A stretch of 64,000 nucleotides of DNA, from contig CAJJBO010000006.1 of the NCBI GenBank assembly GCA_905182485.1, positions 1 through 64,000 of the forward strand, given 5' to 3'. This document shows, in pieces, positions 49,901-59,442 of this stretch; the stretch's first letter is position 1, and every line of letters starts with the position of its first letter. The position numbers and the translations under genes are program-made. A model generated the notes under the pieces. The model was given only the letters and a program-made list of their open reading frames with translations, did not search any database and had not been told where the DNA came from. The stretch is from an uncultured Luminiphilus sp. Lineage in GTDB: Bacteria; Pseudomonadota; Gammaproteobacteria; Pseudomonadales; Halieaceae.

Positions 49901-50122
49901 ACCTTTGTGGGCCTGCTCCCGATCATGTCAGAGACAAGCGTTCAGGCACAGTTTCTGATTCCTATGGTGACCTCATTGTCGTTCGGTGTGCTGTTCGCCA
50001 CAGGTGTTACGCTAATACTGGTCCCTGCGCTGTACCTGATCGCGGAGGATCTGAGCGCCTTCAAATCTCGCTTCTTGGATCGCGATCAACGCCACCAACG
50101 GGAAACCCCTAGCCCGTCGTAG
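46984..50122 (+). CDS. RND efflux permease, frameshifted
   Basis: AcrB-type inner-membrane pump, about 1045 residues when repaired. It opens LLGWFIGNPIAAN and has porter segments (MPFPGASPKEVEEQICVRVE). TM4 carries GIVVDDAIIVGG with the Asp-Asp proton pair, but TM10 has VVVNDNLVLIDRI, lacking the usual Lys of AcrB. Frame breaks lie near 47044, 47110, 47365, 48000 and 48235; the 3-prime half from 48250 is a single long frame. Translationally coupled to the adaptor gene (TAG/GTG overlap at 46984). No outer-membrane factor is nearby. Confidence 0.87.
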
Positions 50123-50179
50123 GCCGAGGGCCTGTCCCGGTGGGACATTCGCCAGACATCCCGATGACTGATTATCGCA

Positions 50180-51744
50180 TCAGAGCGGCTGTGGGCCGGC
50201 GGCAATGATGGCGTCACTCACATCAAACTTTTTAATGTTCTCTGTAAAGAGCGTCGCCAATTGATGGGCCTGTTCTTCATAGGCACCATCGTTCTTCCAG
50301 CCCGCTTTGGGGTTCGTTGTACTGCGGATCAACGCCCGTTATGTGGGTGGGATAATAAAGATTGAGGCTCTCGATGTGCTGAGTCTCGGTGCCAATGAGC
50401 GCGCCTTCTTGCGCTGCTTTGACCACTGCGCGGGTAACGGGGATGGGAAAGCGTGCGCCACTTCCGCCAGGTGCGCCAGATCCTCCAGCCCATCCGGTAT
50501 TGATCAAGTAAACTTGACTGCCAAAATCTTCAATGCGCTTGATCAGCAGCTCTGCGTAGTCGCCTGCCGGTCTTGGCATGAAAGGTGCGCCAAAACAGGT
50601 CGAAAACGTGGGGTTGATACCAGCCTCTGCGCCCACTTCGGTAGAACCCACTCGGGCGGTATAACCGGAGAGAAAATGAAATGCCGCAGCCTCTTTGGAT
50701 AAGATCGAAACGGGAGGTAAGACACCAAATACGTCACAGGTTAGAAAAATGACGCAACCGGGTTCTCCGCCCGCATTACTGGATGAGCGTTTTTGAACAT
50801 GCTCAAGGGGGGTAGCAGCAGCGACCATTTTCGGTCAGCTTGGTATCGCAGTAGTCGGCATGTCCTTGCTCGTCGAGCACCACGTTTTCTATGATCGCAC
50901 CGGTACGGATCGCATCCCAAATGACGGGCTCATTTTTCTGACTTAAATCAATAGTTTTCGCGTAACAACCGCCTTCGATATTAAAGACTGACCCTTTAGA
51001 CCAGCCATGCTCGTCATCGCCAATGAGGTAACGATTGGGATCCGCTGACAGCGTCGTTTTGCCGGTACCCGAAAGGCCAAAGAATAAGGTGGTGTCGCCG
51101 GCCTCGCCAATATTGGCGGAACAGTGCATCGGCATGACGTCCTTCTCTGGCAGTAAGAAATTCTGCACTGAGAACATCGCTTTTTTCATTTCTCCGGCGT
51201 AGCGCATGCCGGCGATTAGGACTTTGCGTTGCCCGAAATGAATGATGACGGTGCCATCAGAGTGCGTGCCGTCGCGCTCAGGGTCACAGACAAAGTCGGC
51301 GACATTGAGTATTTTCCATTCGGGTTTATGCGATGGGTTATAGGTTTCAGGCCGGATGAACATGTTGCGCCCAAACAAGGATTGCCAAGCGGTGGCAGTG
51401 ATCACTTTTACCGGCAGGTAGTGATCACTGTGCTCCCCAACATGCATGTATTGCACCCATGTCTCGGACTGACTGGCGTGGGATTTAACGCGCTCCCAAA
51501 GCGCGTCAAAGCGATCTGCGTCAAACGGTCGATTAACGCCCCCCCAGTCGATCGCTTCCTCGCTGGAGGGCTCTTTAACGACAAAGCGATCCGCGGGCGA
51601 TCGACCGGTGCGCGGTCCGGTTTCGATTCGCAAGGCGCCGGTGTCAGATAAAATGCCCTCACCCCGTTCAAGTGCCATTTCAATGAGCGCGGCAGGCAAT
51701 AGTTCGGTGTGAGTTTTAGGAGGAGTGGGGACTGCGTCGGTCAT
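50180..51744 (-). CDS. pckA: Phosphoenolpyruvate carboxykinase (ATP), frameshifted
   Basis: Gluconeogenic enzyme making PEP from oxaloacetate. The N-terminal 300 residues are intact: [12 protein letters not shown], the kinase-type loop [15 protein letters not shown] and [21 protein letters not shown]. Frame breaks lie near 50815 and 50310; the middle piece has [17 protein letters not shown] and the last piece ends [10 protein letters not shown] at a stop at 50180-50182. Intact length about 521. It follows hslO, the usual gammaproteobacterial order. Confidence 0.93.
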
Positions 51745-51837
51745 TTTGGGTTCCGTGATGAATGCATAATGGCAATGGGTTTGTGTGAGTGGCTCGTCGT
51801 TCCGCTATTGATTCGTTCGTCGTTCCTTCGTCAGATT

Positions 51838-52725
51838 CTAATGAAGCGTCCTAGTCTCTTCGCCAGTGGGTTCACTGTTGCTAGCGGCTGTATCCATCAC
51901 CTCTTGGCCAAAACGATATGATGTACCGCATAGTTCACAAGTCAACGTGATCTCACCCTGTTCAGCGAGAATGTCCGCTTTTTCTGATTCCGGCAGTAAG
52001 GCAATGGTATCGGCACTTCGCTCGCGACTGCACCGACATTTAAACAAAATGGGGGTGGGTGGGTACAGCGTTACGGTTTCCTCATGATAAAGCTTGAATA
52101 ATAGTGTCTCTGGAGGTAGGTCCAGCAACTCAGCCGAGCTGATGGTTTCAGCCAGCGTGCAGAGGTGGTGCCACTGATCTTCACGCGCAGTCCCTTGGGA
52201 TAGCTGTGCGGGGAGCTGTTGCAGCATCAAGCCTGAGCTGGTTTGGCCGTCACTGGCAAGCCAAAATTTGGCCCCCAGTTGTTCACTCTGAGCAAAATAG
52301 GCTTCTAGGACCTCAGCGAGAGAGCCGTTTTCCAAGGCGACGATCCCTTGATATCGCTGTCCTTGATCCCGTTCTATCGTTAGCGCTAGCTGCCCACCCT
52401 TGAGCAGCGACATGGGGTCTGTGCTCTCTTGTTCTATGTCGCCTTGGGCAATGCCGCGAATATGGCCTTTGCTCGAACACTCCACCATCGCAAGGGTAAT
52501 CGCTTGGCTACTTTTTGCTTGCAGAATTATCCTGCCTTCATATTTCAAATTGTTGCTGATCAGCACGGCGGCGGAGGCAAACTCGCCGAGTAAGCGAGTG
52601 ACCGTCTTGCTATAAGGTTGTTGCCCTAGCATATCAACTAGGGCTGAGCCTAGCTTGACGGTCTCTCCACGCACATCAATGCCGTCAAATAGGAAGCGGA
52701 TGCTAGTATCAGTGAGCATTTTCAT
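51838..52725 (-). CDS. hslO: Redox-activated chaperone Hsp33
   Basis: A 295-residue chaperone that unfolds and becomes active when its zinc is lost under oxidative stress. Zinc cysteines are CRC near residue 230 and CELC near 263 (KCRCSRERS, LTCELCGTSYRFG). Start ATG 52725; nine more upstream codons are open but lack support. Upstream of pckA on the same strand. Confidence 0.93.
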   Translation of the reverse strand: MKMLTDTSIRFLFDGIDVRGETVKLGSALVDMLGQQPYSKTVTRLLGEFASAAVLISNNLKYEGRIILQAKSSQAITLAMVECSSKGHIRGIAQGDIEQESTDPMSLLKGGQLALTIERDQGQRYQGIVALENGSLAEVLEAYFAQSEQLGAKFWLASDGQTSSGLMLQQLPAQLSQGTAREDQWHHLCTLAETISSAELLDLPPETLLFKLYHEETVTLYPPTPILFKCRCSRERSADTIALLPESEKADILAEQGEITLTCELCGTSYRFGQEVMDTAASNSEPTGEETRTLH

Positions 52726-52795
52726 GGGGCCGCAGTGTACCATTGGGAGCACACAGCATAACCGGGTGTCAGCCGCATCCCAATCGGATTACTGT

Positions 52796-53077
52796 ATGTC
52801 TGCCATTTATTTATCAGAGTCTCATCACCTTGACGCCGATGCCCAGGAGCGGGCCCTGCAGGCGCTGCATGACTACCTGTCACAGAACTTAGGCGCCAAC
52901 GTGATGAGGCATGACGCCGAACTCGTATTCAGTGGAACGGGCTATTCAGGCACCGTCTCGTTAGACGAAGAAAAAGTTCACGGTGAGTTGAAGCTGGGCC
53001 TCCTGATGAGGCCAATGAAGGGCACCATTACGCGGGAAATAAAAGCGGTATTGGCGACTTACCTCGAGGGCAAGTGA
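52796..53077 (+). CDS. Polyhydroxyalkanoate-system family protein
   Basis: A 93-residue protein starting at ATG 52796 (MSAIYLSESHHLDADAQERA). The C-terminal VHGELKLGLLMRPMKGTITREI matches the PHA_gran_rgn family (Pfam PF09650, TIGR02610), whose members are linked with PHA granule biogenesis in other bacteria. Divergent from hslO. Whether this organism stores PHA is not shown here; the phasin-like protein at 45 kb is consistent. Confidence 0.78.
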   Translation: MSAIYLSESHHLDADAQERALQALHDYLSQNLGANVMRHDAELVFSGTGYSGTVSLDEEKVHGELKLGLLMRPMKGTITREIKAVLATYLEGK

Positions 53078-53096
53078 GCCCTCTAGGTAAGGGGTT

Positions 53097-53363
53097 TTAA
53101 TTGCTGAGTGCTTTCACTCTCGCGTTCAGACGGCTCTTATGCCGTGCCGCCTTATTCTTTTTGATGATGCCCCGATTCGCCATTCGGTCAATCACAGGGA
53201 CCGCTGAGTCGTAGGCCGCTTGCGCTTCCTGCGCATTGTCGGCATCGATTGCCGCAACGACTTGCTTAATTTTGGTGCGCACCAACGATCGCAAGCCGGC
53301 GTTATGTGCCCGACGCTTGTCATTTTGTCGAGCACGCTTTTGTGCTTGGGGGGAATTAGCCAC
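53097..53363 (-). CDS. rpsT: 30S ribosomal protein S20
   Basis: An 88-residue ribosomal protein with the GTG start at 53363 (ANSPQAQKRARQNDKRRAHN) after TTGGAGA; GTG/TTG starts are usual for rpsT and linked with its autoregulation. Basic helices and the motif AARHKSRLNARVKAL are typical. Complete; 19 bases after the PHA-family stop, convergent. Confidence 0.95.
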   Translation of the reverse strand: MANSPQAQKRARQNDKRRAHNAGLRSLVRTKIKQVVAAIDADNAQEAQAAYDSAVPVIDRMANRGIIKKNKAARHKSRLNARVKALSN

Positions 53364-53470
53364 CAGTAATCTCCAAGGGACTATCAAACGGGCGCGAATG
53401 ATCAGAGATACACGATTCAATGTCAACTAGCAGGATCACGACAACGCGGCTAATAGGGCTTATTAACTGT

Positions 53471-53695
53471 TTACCACCCTAATCCGATCAGTAACCAGCC
53501 CAGCGCCGCAAAAGCGACCGAAGAGCCCGCCTGGTCTAAGCGAAACAGGGCGTAGCCATAGCTGATGGGGGGTAACAATAGGGTAACCATCCCCCAAGTA
53601 AATTCTGCGCGCCAGGATGTAATCATGAGCAGCACCCAGCTGACTAGCAAGCACGCGGCCCCTAGGGTCATTAAAAACGAACTTGAAGCTTCCAT
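53471..53695 (-). CDS. Small hypothetical membrane protein
   Basis: A 74-residue protein, ATG 53695 with GAGAGGAC upstream. Two to three hydrophobic segments are visible: FLMTLGAACLLVSWVLLMI, GMVTLLLPPISYGYALF and FAALGWLLIGLGW. I do not recognise a family. It lies between rpsT and the acyltransferase start and is likely real because of the ribosome site and composition. Confidence 0.6.
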   Translation of the reverse strand: MEASSSFLMTLGAACLLVSWVLLMITSWRAEFTWGMVTLLLPPISYGYALFRLDQAGSSVAFAALGWLLIGLGW

Positions 53696-53792
53696 TTGTC
53701 CTCTCTGAAAGGTAGGTTGCGATGCGCCGCGAAGGGTACCAGAAAGCCGCAAGCAAGGGCACAATGACGTGGTGCTTGATCACAGGAATCGC

Positions 53793-54953
53793 ATGACAGA
53801 GATCGAACCGCTGCACGACGATGATCCCTTCGCAGAGATCAGGCCTTATTCCAACCGTGAGGCCCCCGATATCCTGCGCCGATTGGCCCTCGATGCTGAG
53901 CTGATAGAGACCCTTGCCCAGTGGCGGCTGTCTCGGTTTAACCGTATTTGGCCTACCTTCGCCCAAGCCCTCGCGAGACTGTGGTTACAGAGGACCGTGC
54001 GTCGGTTGTCGTCAATCGAAGATCTCCAAAACCTCATCGCGCCAGCCTTGTCGCGCATGATCAAGAAAACGTCACGGTTCTCGGTCAGCGGTATTGAGCA
54101 TCTCGACCTGACGCAGGCCCGTGTGTATCTGAGTAATCACCGCGATATTATTCTGGATGCCGCGTATGCGAATTACGCGTTGCATCGTATGGGGGCGCTG
54201 ACGATGTCGCTTGCGATCGGCGACAACTTGCTATCCAAACAGTGGGTGGCTGACTTAATGCGCCTCAATAAAAGCTTTGTGGTGAAGCGAAATCTCGGCG
54301 GCCCTAGGGCGTTATTTGCGGCGACTAAGCTATTAGCGAGATTCATACGACAGTCTGTTACCCAAGACCACAACCCCATTTGGATCGCGCAGCGAGAGGG
54401 GCGGGCAAAGGATGGCTGTGATGTGACAGAACCCGCGGTGATCAAAATGCTGACGCTGTCTCGGGGTCCGAATGAAACACGAGAGTCTGTGCTGAAAAGC
54501 CTTAATATCGTCCCGCTCGTGATTGCTTACGAGCTGGATCCCTGCGATGTATTGAAAGCAGCCGAGCTGTCTGCTGGGGCGGCCTACACCAAGGCTGAAT
54601 TTGAGGATGTGGCATCAATGTCCCTCGGGATTATGGGTCAAAAGGGCTGCGTACATCTGCATTTTGGAGATCCGCTTGACCCTGAGCTAGACGTCGCCGG
54701 TGTTGTGCGTGCCATCGATCAGCAGATGGTCGCCTATTATCGTTTGTATCGAACCAATGTCTGGGCTTGGGAGTGGCTTCATGGCCAGAAGGTGCCCGAT
54801 TTTGTGACCTCTCATGAGGGGGACATTTCCGAGTCAGCGTTCCGGTTGCGAATCGAAGCCGCCCCGATGCAATACCGAGACCAAATATTGGCAATGTACG
54901 CCAATCCAGTCAGTCGCTTATTGAGCGAAACGGTCGCCACAGAGGGCGCTTAA
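53793..54953 (+). CDS. Acyltransferase (PlsC/PlsB superfamily, long form)
   Basis: A 386-residue cytoplasmic or membrane-associated acyltransferase. Motif I is VYLSNHRDIILDAAYANY with the catalytic-type His-Asp pair, then RLNKSFVVKRNLGG and IWIAQREGRAKDG, which is the acceptor-binding motif II/III of the glycerol-phosphate acyltransferase family. No signal peptide. Its product likely acylates glycerol-3-phosphate or a lyso-lipid. ATG at 53793 after AGGAA; its stop is 1 base before the dinG start. Confidence 0.85.
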   Translation: MTEIEPLHDDDPFAEIRPYSNREAPDILRRLALDAELIETLAQWRLSRFNRIWPTFAQALARLWLQRTVRRLSSIEDLQNLIAPALSRMIKKTSRFSVSGIEHLDLTQARVYLSNHRDIILDAAYANYALHRMGALTMSLAIGDNLLSKQWVADLMRLNKSFVVKRNLGGPRALFAATKLLARFIRQSVTQDHNPIWIAQREGRAKDGCDVTEPAVIKMLTLSRGPNETRESVLKSLNIVPLVIAYELDPCDVLKAAELSAGAAYTKAEFEDVASMSLGIMGQKGCVHLHFGDPLDPELDVAGVVRAIDQQMVAYYRLYRTNVWAWEWLHGQKVPDFVTSHEGDISESAFRLRIEAAPMQYRDQILAMYANPVSRLLSETVATEGA

Positions 54954-54954
54954 T

Positions 54955-57075
54955 GTGATCGATGAAGCGCTACAGGACGAGATCCGCGTGGCTTATCAGA
55001 CGCTCACTGAGGCACTGAAACTCAACCCGCGTTGGGGGCAGCGTCAAATGATCGCTGAGGTAGCTAATGCCTTGGGTGATCCCGAGGCTGACCCCCCCAT
55101 TGCAGTAGTAGAGGCGGGGACGGGTACCGGAAAGACCGTGGCTTATTTAGTCGCCGCCCTACCGATAGCCCGAAAGCGAGGGAAAAAAGTGGTGGTGGCT
55201 TCGGCCACGATTGCGCTGCAGGAACAGCTTTTATTTCGCGATTTGCCCGATGTGATGCGCAACAGTGGTCTTGAGTATGAGACAGCCCTTGCCAAGGGGC
55301 GAGGTCGCTATATTTGCCTGCTGAAACTTGACCACCAACTGTCCGAGCAAGTTATCGACCCTGTTATCCCCCTTTACCCCGACGAGTTCGCAGCCCCCGA
55401 CAGGGCGCTAGCGGGACCCATTTTTGATGAGATGGTAGCTGCGCTGGGTTCTGGTCGTTGGGATGGCGACTTCGATGCTTGGCCTGGCAGTCTTGATGTG
55501 GGAATTAAGCGATTGGTGTCGACTGAGCAGAGTCAGTGCATTGGTCGCCGCTGTCCACACGTGAGCCAATGCAGTTTTTTTCGTGCGCGTGAGGGCTTGG
55601 AAAATGCCGATATTGTGGTCACTAATCATGATTTAGTGCTGTCAGATTTGCGTCTTGGCGGTGGGGTCATCCTGCCAGCACCTGAAGATTGTTTTTATAT
55701 CTTTGATGAGGGGCATCAGCTGCCCAGTAAATGTCTGAATCACTTTGCACTCCGCTTTCACAGTGGCTCTACTCTGCAGGGGTTACGGGACAGTGAACGC
55801 TGGATAGAGAGCTCAAGCGCTGGATGGATCACGCGCGGACTCGATGAGAGGATGATGCCGACACTCGCGGCACTCTTTGACGATCTCCTAGAGCGCACCC
55901 TCCAGATTGCCGAGACAGTCTGGACATTGTTTCCAGATGAGGGGGTGGAGCGAGCGGAATATCGTTTACCTCATGGTCGAGTTCCTGCTGATTTTGCCGA
56001 ACAAGCCGCCATGCTTTTATTGCAATGGGAGAAGTTGTATCGAGAAGCTGGCCGCCTAGAGGCAATGCTCGAAAATAGAACGAACGAGACGGCCTTTGTG
56101 CCAGAGGCGCAAGGCGAGCCTGCCAGTGATCCCGATCTCGACTTGATTAATGCGCAAGGAATGGTGGCCCGCGCGGAGCAGCAAGTTGCCGTCTGGAAGG
56201 CTTTTGCTCAAGCCCCAGGTACTGACCAGCCCGGTGACGGCTGGGCGCGTTGGTGTCTGCATCGAGGCAATCTGCAGTCGGTAGAATGTCGGGCTAGCCC
56301 TATATTGCCCGGCGAGCTGCTGAAGGACGCGCTGTGGGACAGGGCGGCTGGAGCGGTAGTGACGTCCGCCACCCTGTCCGCACTGGGTACTTTTGATCGT
56401 TTTAGAGAGCGTTCGGGAATACCGAGTTCTGCGCGGTGGAAACAAGTCGCAAGTCCTTTTAATCCGAAGAAAGCCACGTTTTCGGTACCGATCATGGCAA
56501 CTGAGCCGAGCCAAACTGATGCCCATACTGAGGAACTTATTGCGCTGATACCGGATCTCATACGAGACGACCTCGGTGTCTTGATGTTGTTCACCTCACG
56601 TCGCCAGCTTGAGGCAGTACTGGCGGGTATCGCCACCGTGATCTCGCATCATCGGTTGGTGCAAGACCAATTGAGTAAGAATGCCTTGCTCACGGAGCAT
56701 CGCCGAAATATTGACAAGGGCGAGCCGTCGGCAATATTTGGATTGGCGAGTTTTTTCGAAGGTATCGATCTGCCGGGCGATTACTGCCGGCATGTGGTCA
56801 TTGCTAAGTTACCCTTTGCAGTGCCCGATGATCCGATTTCCTCGGCTCACGCGGAATTACTCGATGCACAGGGTCGGGATCCCTTCATGGAAATCAATGT
56901 CCCGGATGCCGCACAGAAGTTGATTCAGGCGAGCGGCAGACTGCAACGCACTGAAGACGATGAGGGCCGTATTACACTCCTCGACAAGCGCTTATTGAGT
57001 CGCCGTTATGGGCGAGCGATGTTGGATACACTGCCAGCCTTCACCTTTGAGTTGGCGGGAAGAACGTCACGGTAA
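54955..57075 (+). CDS. dinG: ATP-dependent helicase DinG
   Basis: A 706-residue superfamily 2 helicase with an iron-sulfur domain. Walker A GTGTGKTVAYL (about residue 55), four cysteines of the XPD-like cluster (LAKGRGRYIC, then CIGRRCPHVSQC), Walker B DEGH in FDEGHQL and a C-terminal motif VI QASGRLQRTEDD are present. It unwinds DNA/RNA hybrids and G-quadruplex-like structures. GTG start directly after the acyltransferase stop. Confidence 0.94.
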   Translation: MIDEALQDEIRVAYQTLTEALKLNPRWGQRQMIAEVANALGDPEADPPIAVVEAGTGTGKTVAYLVAALPIARKRGKKVVVASATIALQEQLLFRDLPDVMRNSGLEYETALAKGRGRYICLLKLDHQLSEQVIDPVIPLYPDEFAAPDRALAGPIFDEMVAALGSGRWDGDFDAWPGSLDVGIKRLVSTEQSQCIGRRCPHVSQCSFFRAREGLENADIVVTNHDLVLSDLRLGGGVILPAPEDCFYIFDEGHQLPSKCLNHFALRFHSGSTLQGLRDSERWIESSSAGWITRGLDERMMPTLAALFDDLLERTLQIAETVWTLFPDEGVERAEYRLPHGRVPADFAEQAAMLLLQWEKLYREAGRLEAMLENRTNETAFVPEAQGEPASDPDLDLINAQGMVARAEQQVAVWKAFAQAPGTDQPGDGWARWCLHRGNLQSVECRASPILPGELLKDALWDRAAGAVVTSATLSALGTFDRFRERSGIPSSARWKQVASPFNPKKATFSVPIMATEPSQTDAHTEELIALIPDLIRDDLGVLMLFTSRRQLEAVLAGIATVISHHRLVQDQLSKNALLTEHRRNIDKGEPSAIFGLASFFEGIDLPGDYCRHVVIAKLPFAVPDDPISSAHAELLDAQGRDPFMEINVPDAAQKLIQASGRLQRTEDDEGRITLLDKRLLSRRYGRAMLDTLPAFTFELAGRTSR

Positions 57076-57091
57076 AGTAGGGGGTAAAAAG

Positions 57092-57436
57092 ATGGCGCTA
57101 ACATCGCAAGAAGCTGCGCGAAATGCCATTGCGGCGCAATTGATTGAGCTGGAGGCTGGCTTAAGGCAGTTGGGCCTATGGTCTGCAGAAGCGCGCTCAC
57201 CAGAATCCTTGGCGTCGGACCAACCTTTTGCTGTCGATGTACTTGAAATGGAGCAGTGGCTACAGTACGTATTTTTACCCACGCTGTATGACCTGTTAAA
57301 ACAGGATGCCCCTATGCCTGAACAATGCGCTGTCGCGCCCATGGCTGAGGAAACATTGGGTAAGAAGCGCATTCCTTGCAGAGCGTTGATTGCGACGCTA
57401 CGTGACCTCGATCGTCTCATTACCGAGACGCACTAA
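57092..57436 (+). CDS. YqcC family protein
   Basis: A 114-residue soluble protein, ATG 57092 after AGGGGG. It has the YqcC pattern: IAAQLIELEAGLRQLGLW, PFAVDVLEMEQWLQYVFLP, then LIATLRDLDRLI. The family is of unknown role and often sits near truC or translation genes. It begins 16 bases after the dinG stop and may be co-transcribed. Confidence 0.85.
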   Translation: MALTSQEAARNAIAAQLIELEAGLRQLGLWSAEARSPESLASDQPFAVDVLEMEQWLQYVFLPTLYDLLKQDAPMPEQCAVAPMAEETLGKKRIPCRALIATLRDLDRLITETH

Positions 57437-57475
57437 GGCACCAAGACACTGGCGCACTGATCCCGATTAACAGGC

Positions 57476-57505
57476 AAAAAAAACCCCAGATACCTCTGGG
57501 GTTCT
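57476..57505 (-). terminator. Rho-independent terminator downstream of SDR gene
   Basis: AACCCCAGA (57482-57490), TACC loop, TCTGGGGTT (57495-57503), with eight A on the plus-strand left side, which are T on the minus strand. It thus ends the minus-strand SDR operon and partly the plus-strand yqcC message. Confidence 0.8.
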
Positions 57506-57522
57506 TGATCAGGCAGCGACGG

Positions 57523-58284
57523 TTAGAACTGAACGCGTTTGGTAAAGCCGCCATCAACCACCACATTGGTGCCTGTTGTCCAGGCCGAGCGGGGGCTTGC
57601 TAAGAAAGCCACGGTGTCTGCTATTTCGTAATTATCGCCCATTCGTCCCATGGGAATGTTAGCAATGGTCGCATCGTAAAAATCCGTCATATGCGTTTTG
57701 ATTTGCTCCCAAGCGCCGCCTTCAAAGTAGACGGGTCCGGGACTCACTGAATTCACGCGGATCCCGGATCCTGCGAGGGCTTGCGCTAAATTGCTCGCAT
57801 AATTCAAAAGTCCGGCTTTGATCGCGCCGTAAGGACTGGCGCCAGCGAAGGCTTCTACAGCCGCAGTAGTTGAAATCACCACAATGGCGCCTGCATCAGA
57901 TTTTTCGAGATACGGCTGCGTTAATTCTACGCCACGCCACGTTCCCAGCATGTCCGCTTCAAAGTTGGCGCGCCAGCCCGCTTCGCCACGCTACCCCAGC
58001 CAACTGCCGCGAGCAGCACCACCGCCTGCGTCTCCGCCGCTTCGTCGTCCCCCGCCTCCGACCCACGCTTCAAGAGAAGCCGCGTCGGTGACGTCGACAA
58101 CGCTACCGCAGGCCTTAACGCCTTTACTGGTAAGGGAGGCAACCGTTTCGTCAACCTCGGCCTGGTTGCGCGCACAGACACCGACGTGGCAGCCCTCAGC
58201 CGCTAGCGTTTCTGCGATTGCACGGCCAATGCCTTTGGTGGACCCAGTAATCAGGGCTACCTTATCTTTTAGTTGTAAGTCCAT
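57523..58284 (-). CDS. Short-chain dehydrogenase/reductase, frameshifted
   Basis: NAD(P)-dependent oxidoreductase of the classical SDR type. The cofactor glycine motif is TGSTKGIG at about residue 13, the catalytic Tyr-Lys is in SPYGAIKAGLLNY, and the tail DGGFTKRVQF is typical. The frame fails around 57975-58070, a G+C-rich stretch; the two halves join through SEAGWRANFEADMLG. Follows two acyl-CoA dehydrogenase genes on the same strand and probably belongs to the same catabolic operon. Confidence 0.82.
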
Positions 58285-58302
58285 TACTTTTCTCCTTAGT
58301 AG

Positions 58303-59433
58303 TTAGTGTCGTGATGCGGAATTCGCTGAGGCGACCTTTTTGGCATCCAGGGCTATGAATTCTTGAAGTGCTTCTCCCTTCGAGCAAACCCAGGTTTCTA
58401 ATGCGGTGACGCGCTTAAAGAAATGTCCCACGATGTATTCATCGGTGGTGGCGATGCCGCCATGCAGCTGAATCGCTTCCTGCGTCACCTTTCTACCCAC
58501 AGCGGCAGATTTGACTTTGGCTGCCCGCGCGAAACGTCCTCGATCTGGGGAGTCGTGGTCTGCCGCGTCACACGCAGAATAGACAAGGGATCGAGTGAGC
58601 TCTGTTTGGATGAGCATATTGGCCATGCGATGTTGCAACGCCTGAAACGACGCCAGTGGTTGCCCAAATTGCTCTCGCTGTTTGGTGTAATCCACGGTGG
58701 TATCTAATGCTGCCTGCGCTGCGCCTAGGGTCTCTGCGCTACTGAGTATCATCGCGCACTCGCGGAAGGCCGACAGCGCTTCTGCCGCAGCATCTCCCAT
58801 GAGTAATATTTGGTCGTCGCTGATGGGGAGGTCAAAATGGCAATTGGCGCCGCCTTTTCCGTCATGCGTTGGAAAGGTTTCGCAGCTGAGGCCTGCTGCA
58901 TTTTTTGCCACCAGCACCCACGCGAGTCCGTTGCTGCTATCTGCCAACACAGCAAAGTGTGTGGCGGATGCGCCGGCACTGATCCAGTATTTTTTCCCCT
59001 GCAAGCGCCAGCCAGAGTCCGTCTGCGACAGGGTGCAAGAGGGAGAAAGTCGACTCCCGGCCGTCGGCTCATCAATGGCCGCTATCGCAATCAGATCGCC
59101 GGAGATAACCCCTGGAACGAGTGTGGCAGCTTGCTCACTGCGGATCAAAACGGTACTTGCGACGGCGAGCGCATCGATTAAAGGTTCAGTGACAAGATAT
59201 TGGCCGCACAGCTCAGCGAGAATGGCGATTTCGCGTAGGCCAAAGTTCAGCCCGTCTAGCGACTCTGGAAAGGGCATTGCCAACCAGCCCATTTCAGCAA
59301 AGGCCTGCCATTTCTCGGGCTGGTTATAAATTGCCTCGGCGATCTGATCACGACGCTGATTAAAATCGGTATGGTCGCGCAAGTATCGATCTGCGGTATC
59401 CCATAGCATGGTTTGTTCTTCGGTCATTGTCAC
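58303..59433 (-). CDS. Acyl-CoA dehydrogenase (subunit type A)
   Basis: A 376-residue flavoprotein with the usual N-terminal helical, beta and C-terminal helical domains. The C-terminal helix has IQLHGGIATTDEYIVGHFFKR, an FAD-contact pattern. The first gene of the pair (59443-60642) ends 9 bases upstream. Paired acyl-CoA dehydrogenase genes of this size often encode heterotetramers in steroid or terpene side-chain breakdown; this is inference. Substrate unknown. Confidence 0.87.
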   Translation of the reverse strand: MTMTEEQTMLWDTADRYLRDHTDFNQRRDQIAEAIYNQPEKWQAFAEMGWLAMPFPESLDGLNFGLREIAILAELCGQYLVTEPLIDALAVASTVLIRSEQAATLVPGVISGDLIAIAAIDEPTAGSRLSPSCTLSQTDSGWRLQGKKYWISAGASATHFAVLADSSNGLAWVLVAKNAAGLSCETFPTHDGKGGANCHFDLPISDDQILLMGDAAAEALSAFRECAMILSSAETLGAAQAALDTTVDYTKQREQFGQPLASFQALQHRMANMLIQTELTRSLVYSACDAADHDSPDRGRFARAAKVKSAAVGRKVTQEAIQLHGGIATTDEYIVGHFFKRVTALETWVCSKGEALQEFIALDAKKVASANSASRH

Positions 59434-59442
59434 GCTAGTACC

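Noticed and set aside
57884-58306. 140-codon plus-strand Arg/Pro/Ser-rich frame
   Set aside because: It is the shadow of the broken SDR gene, whose motifs are clear on the other strand.
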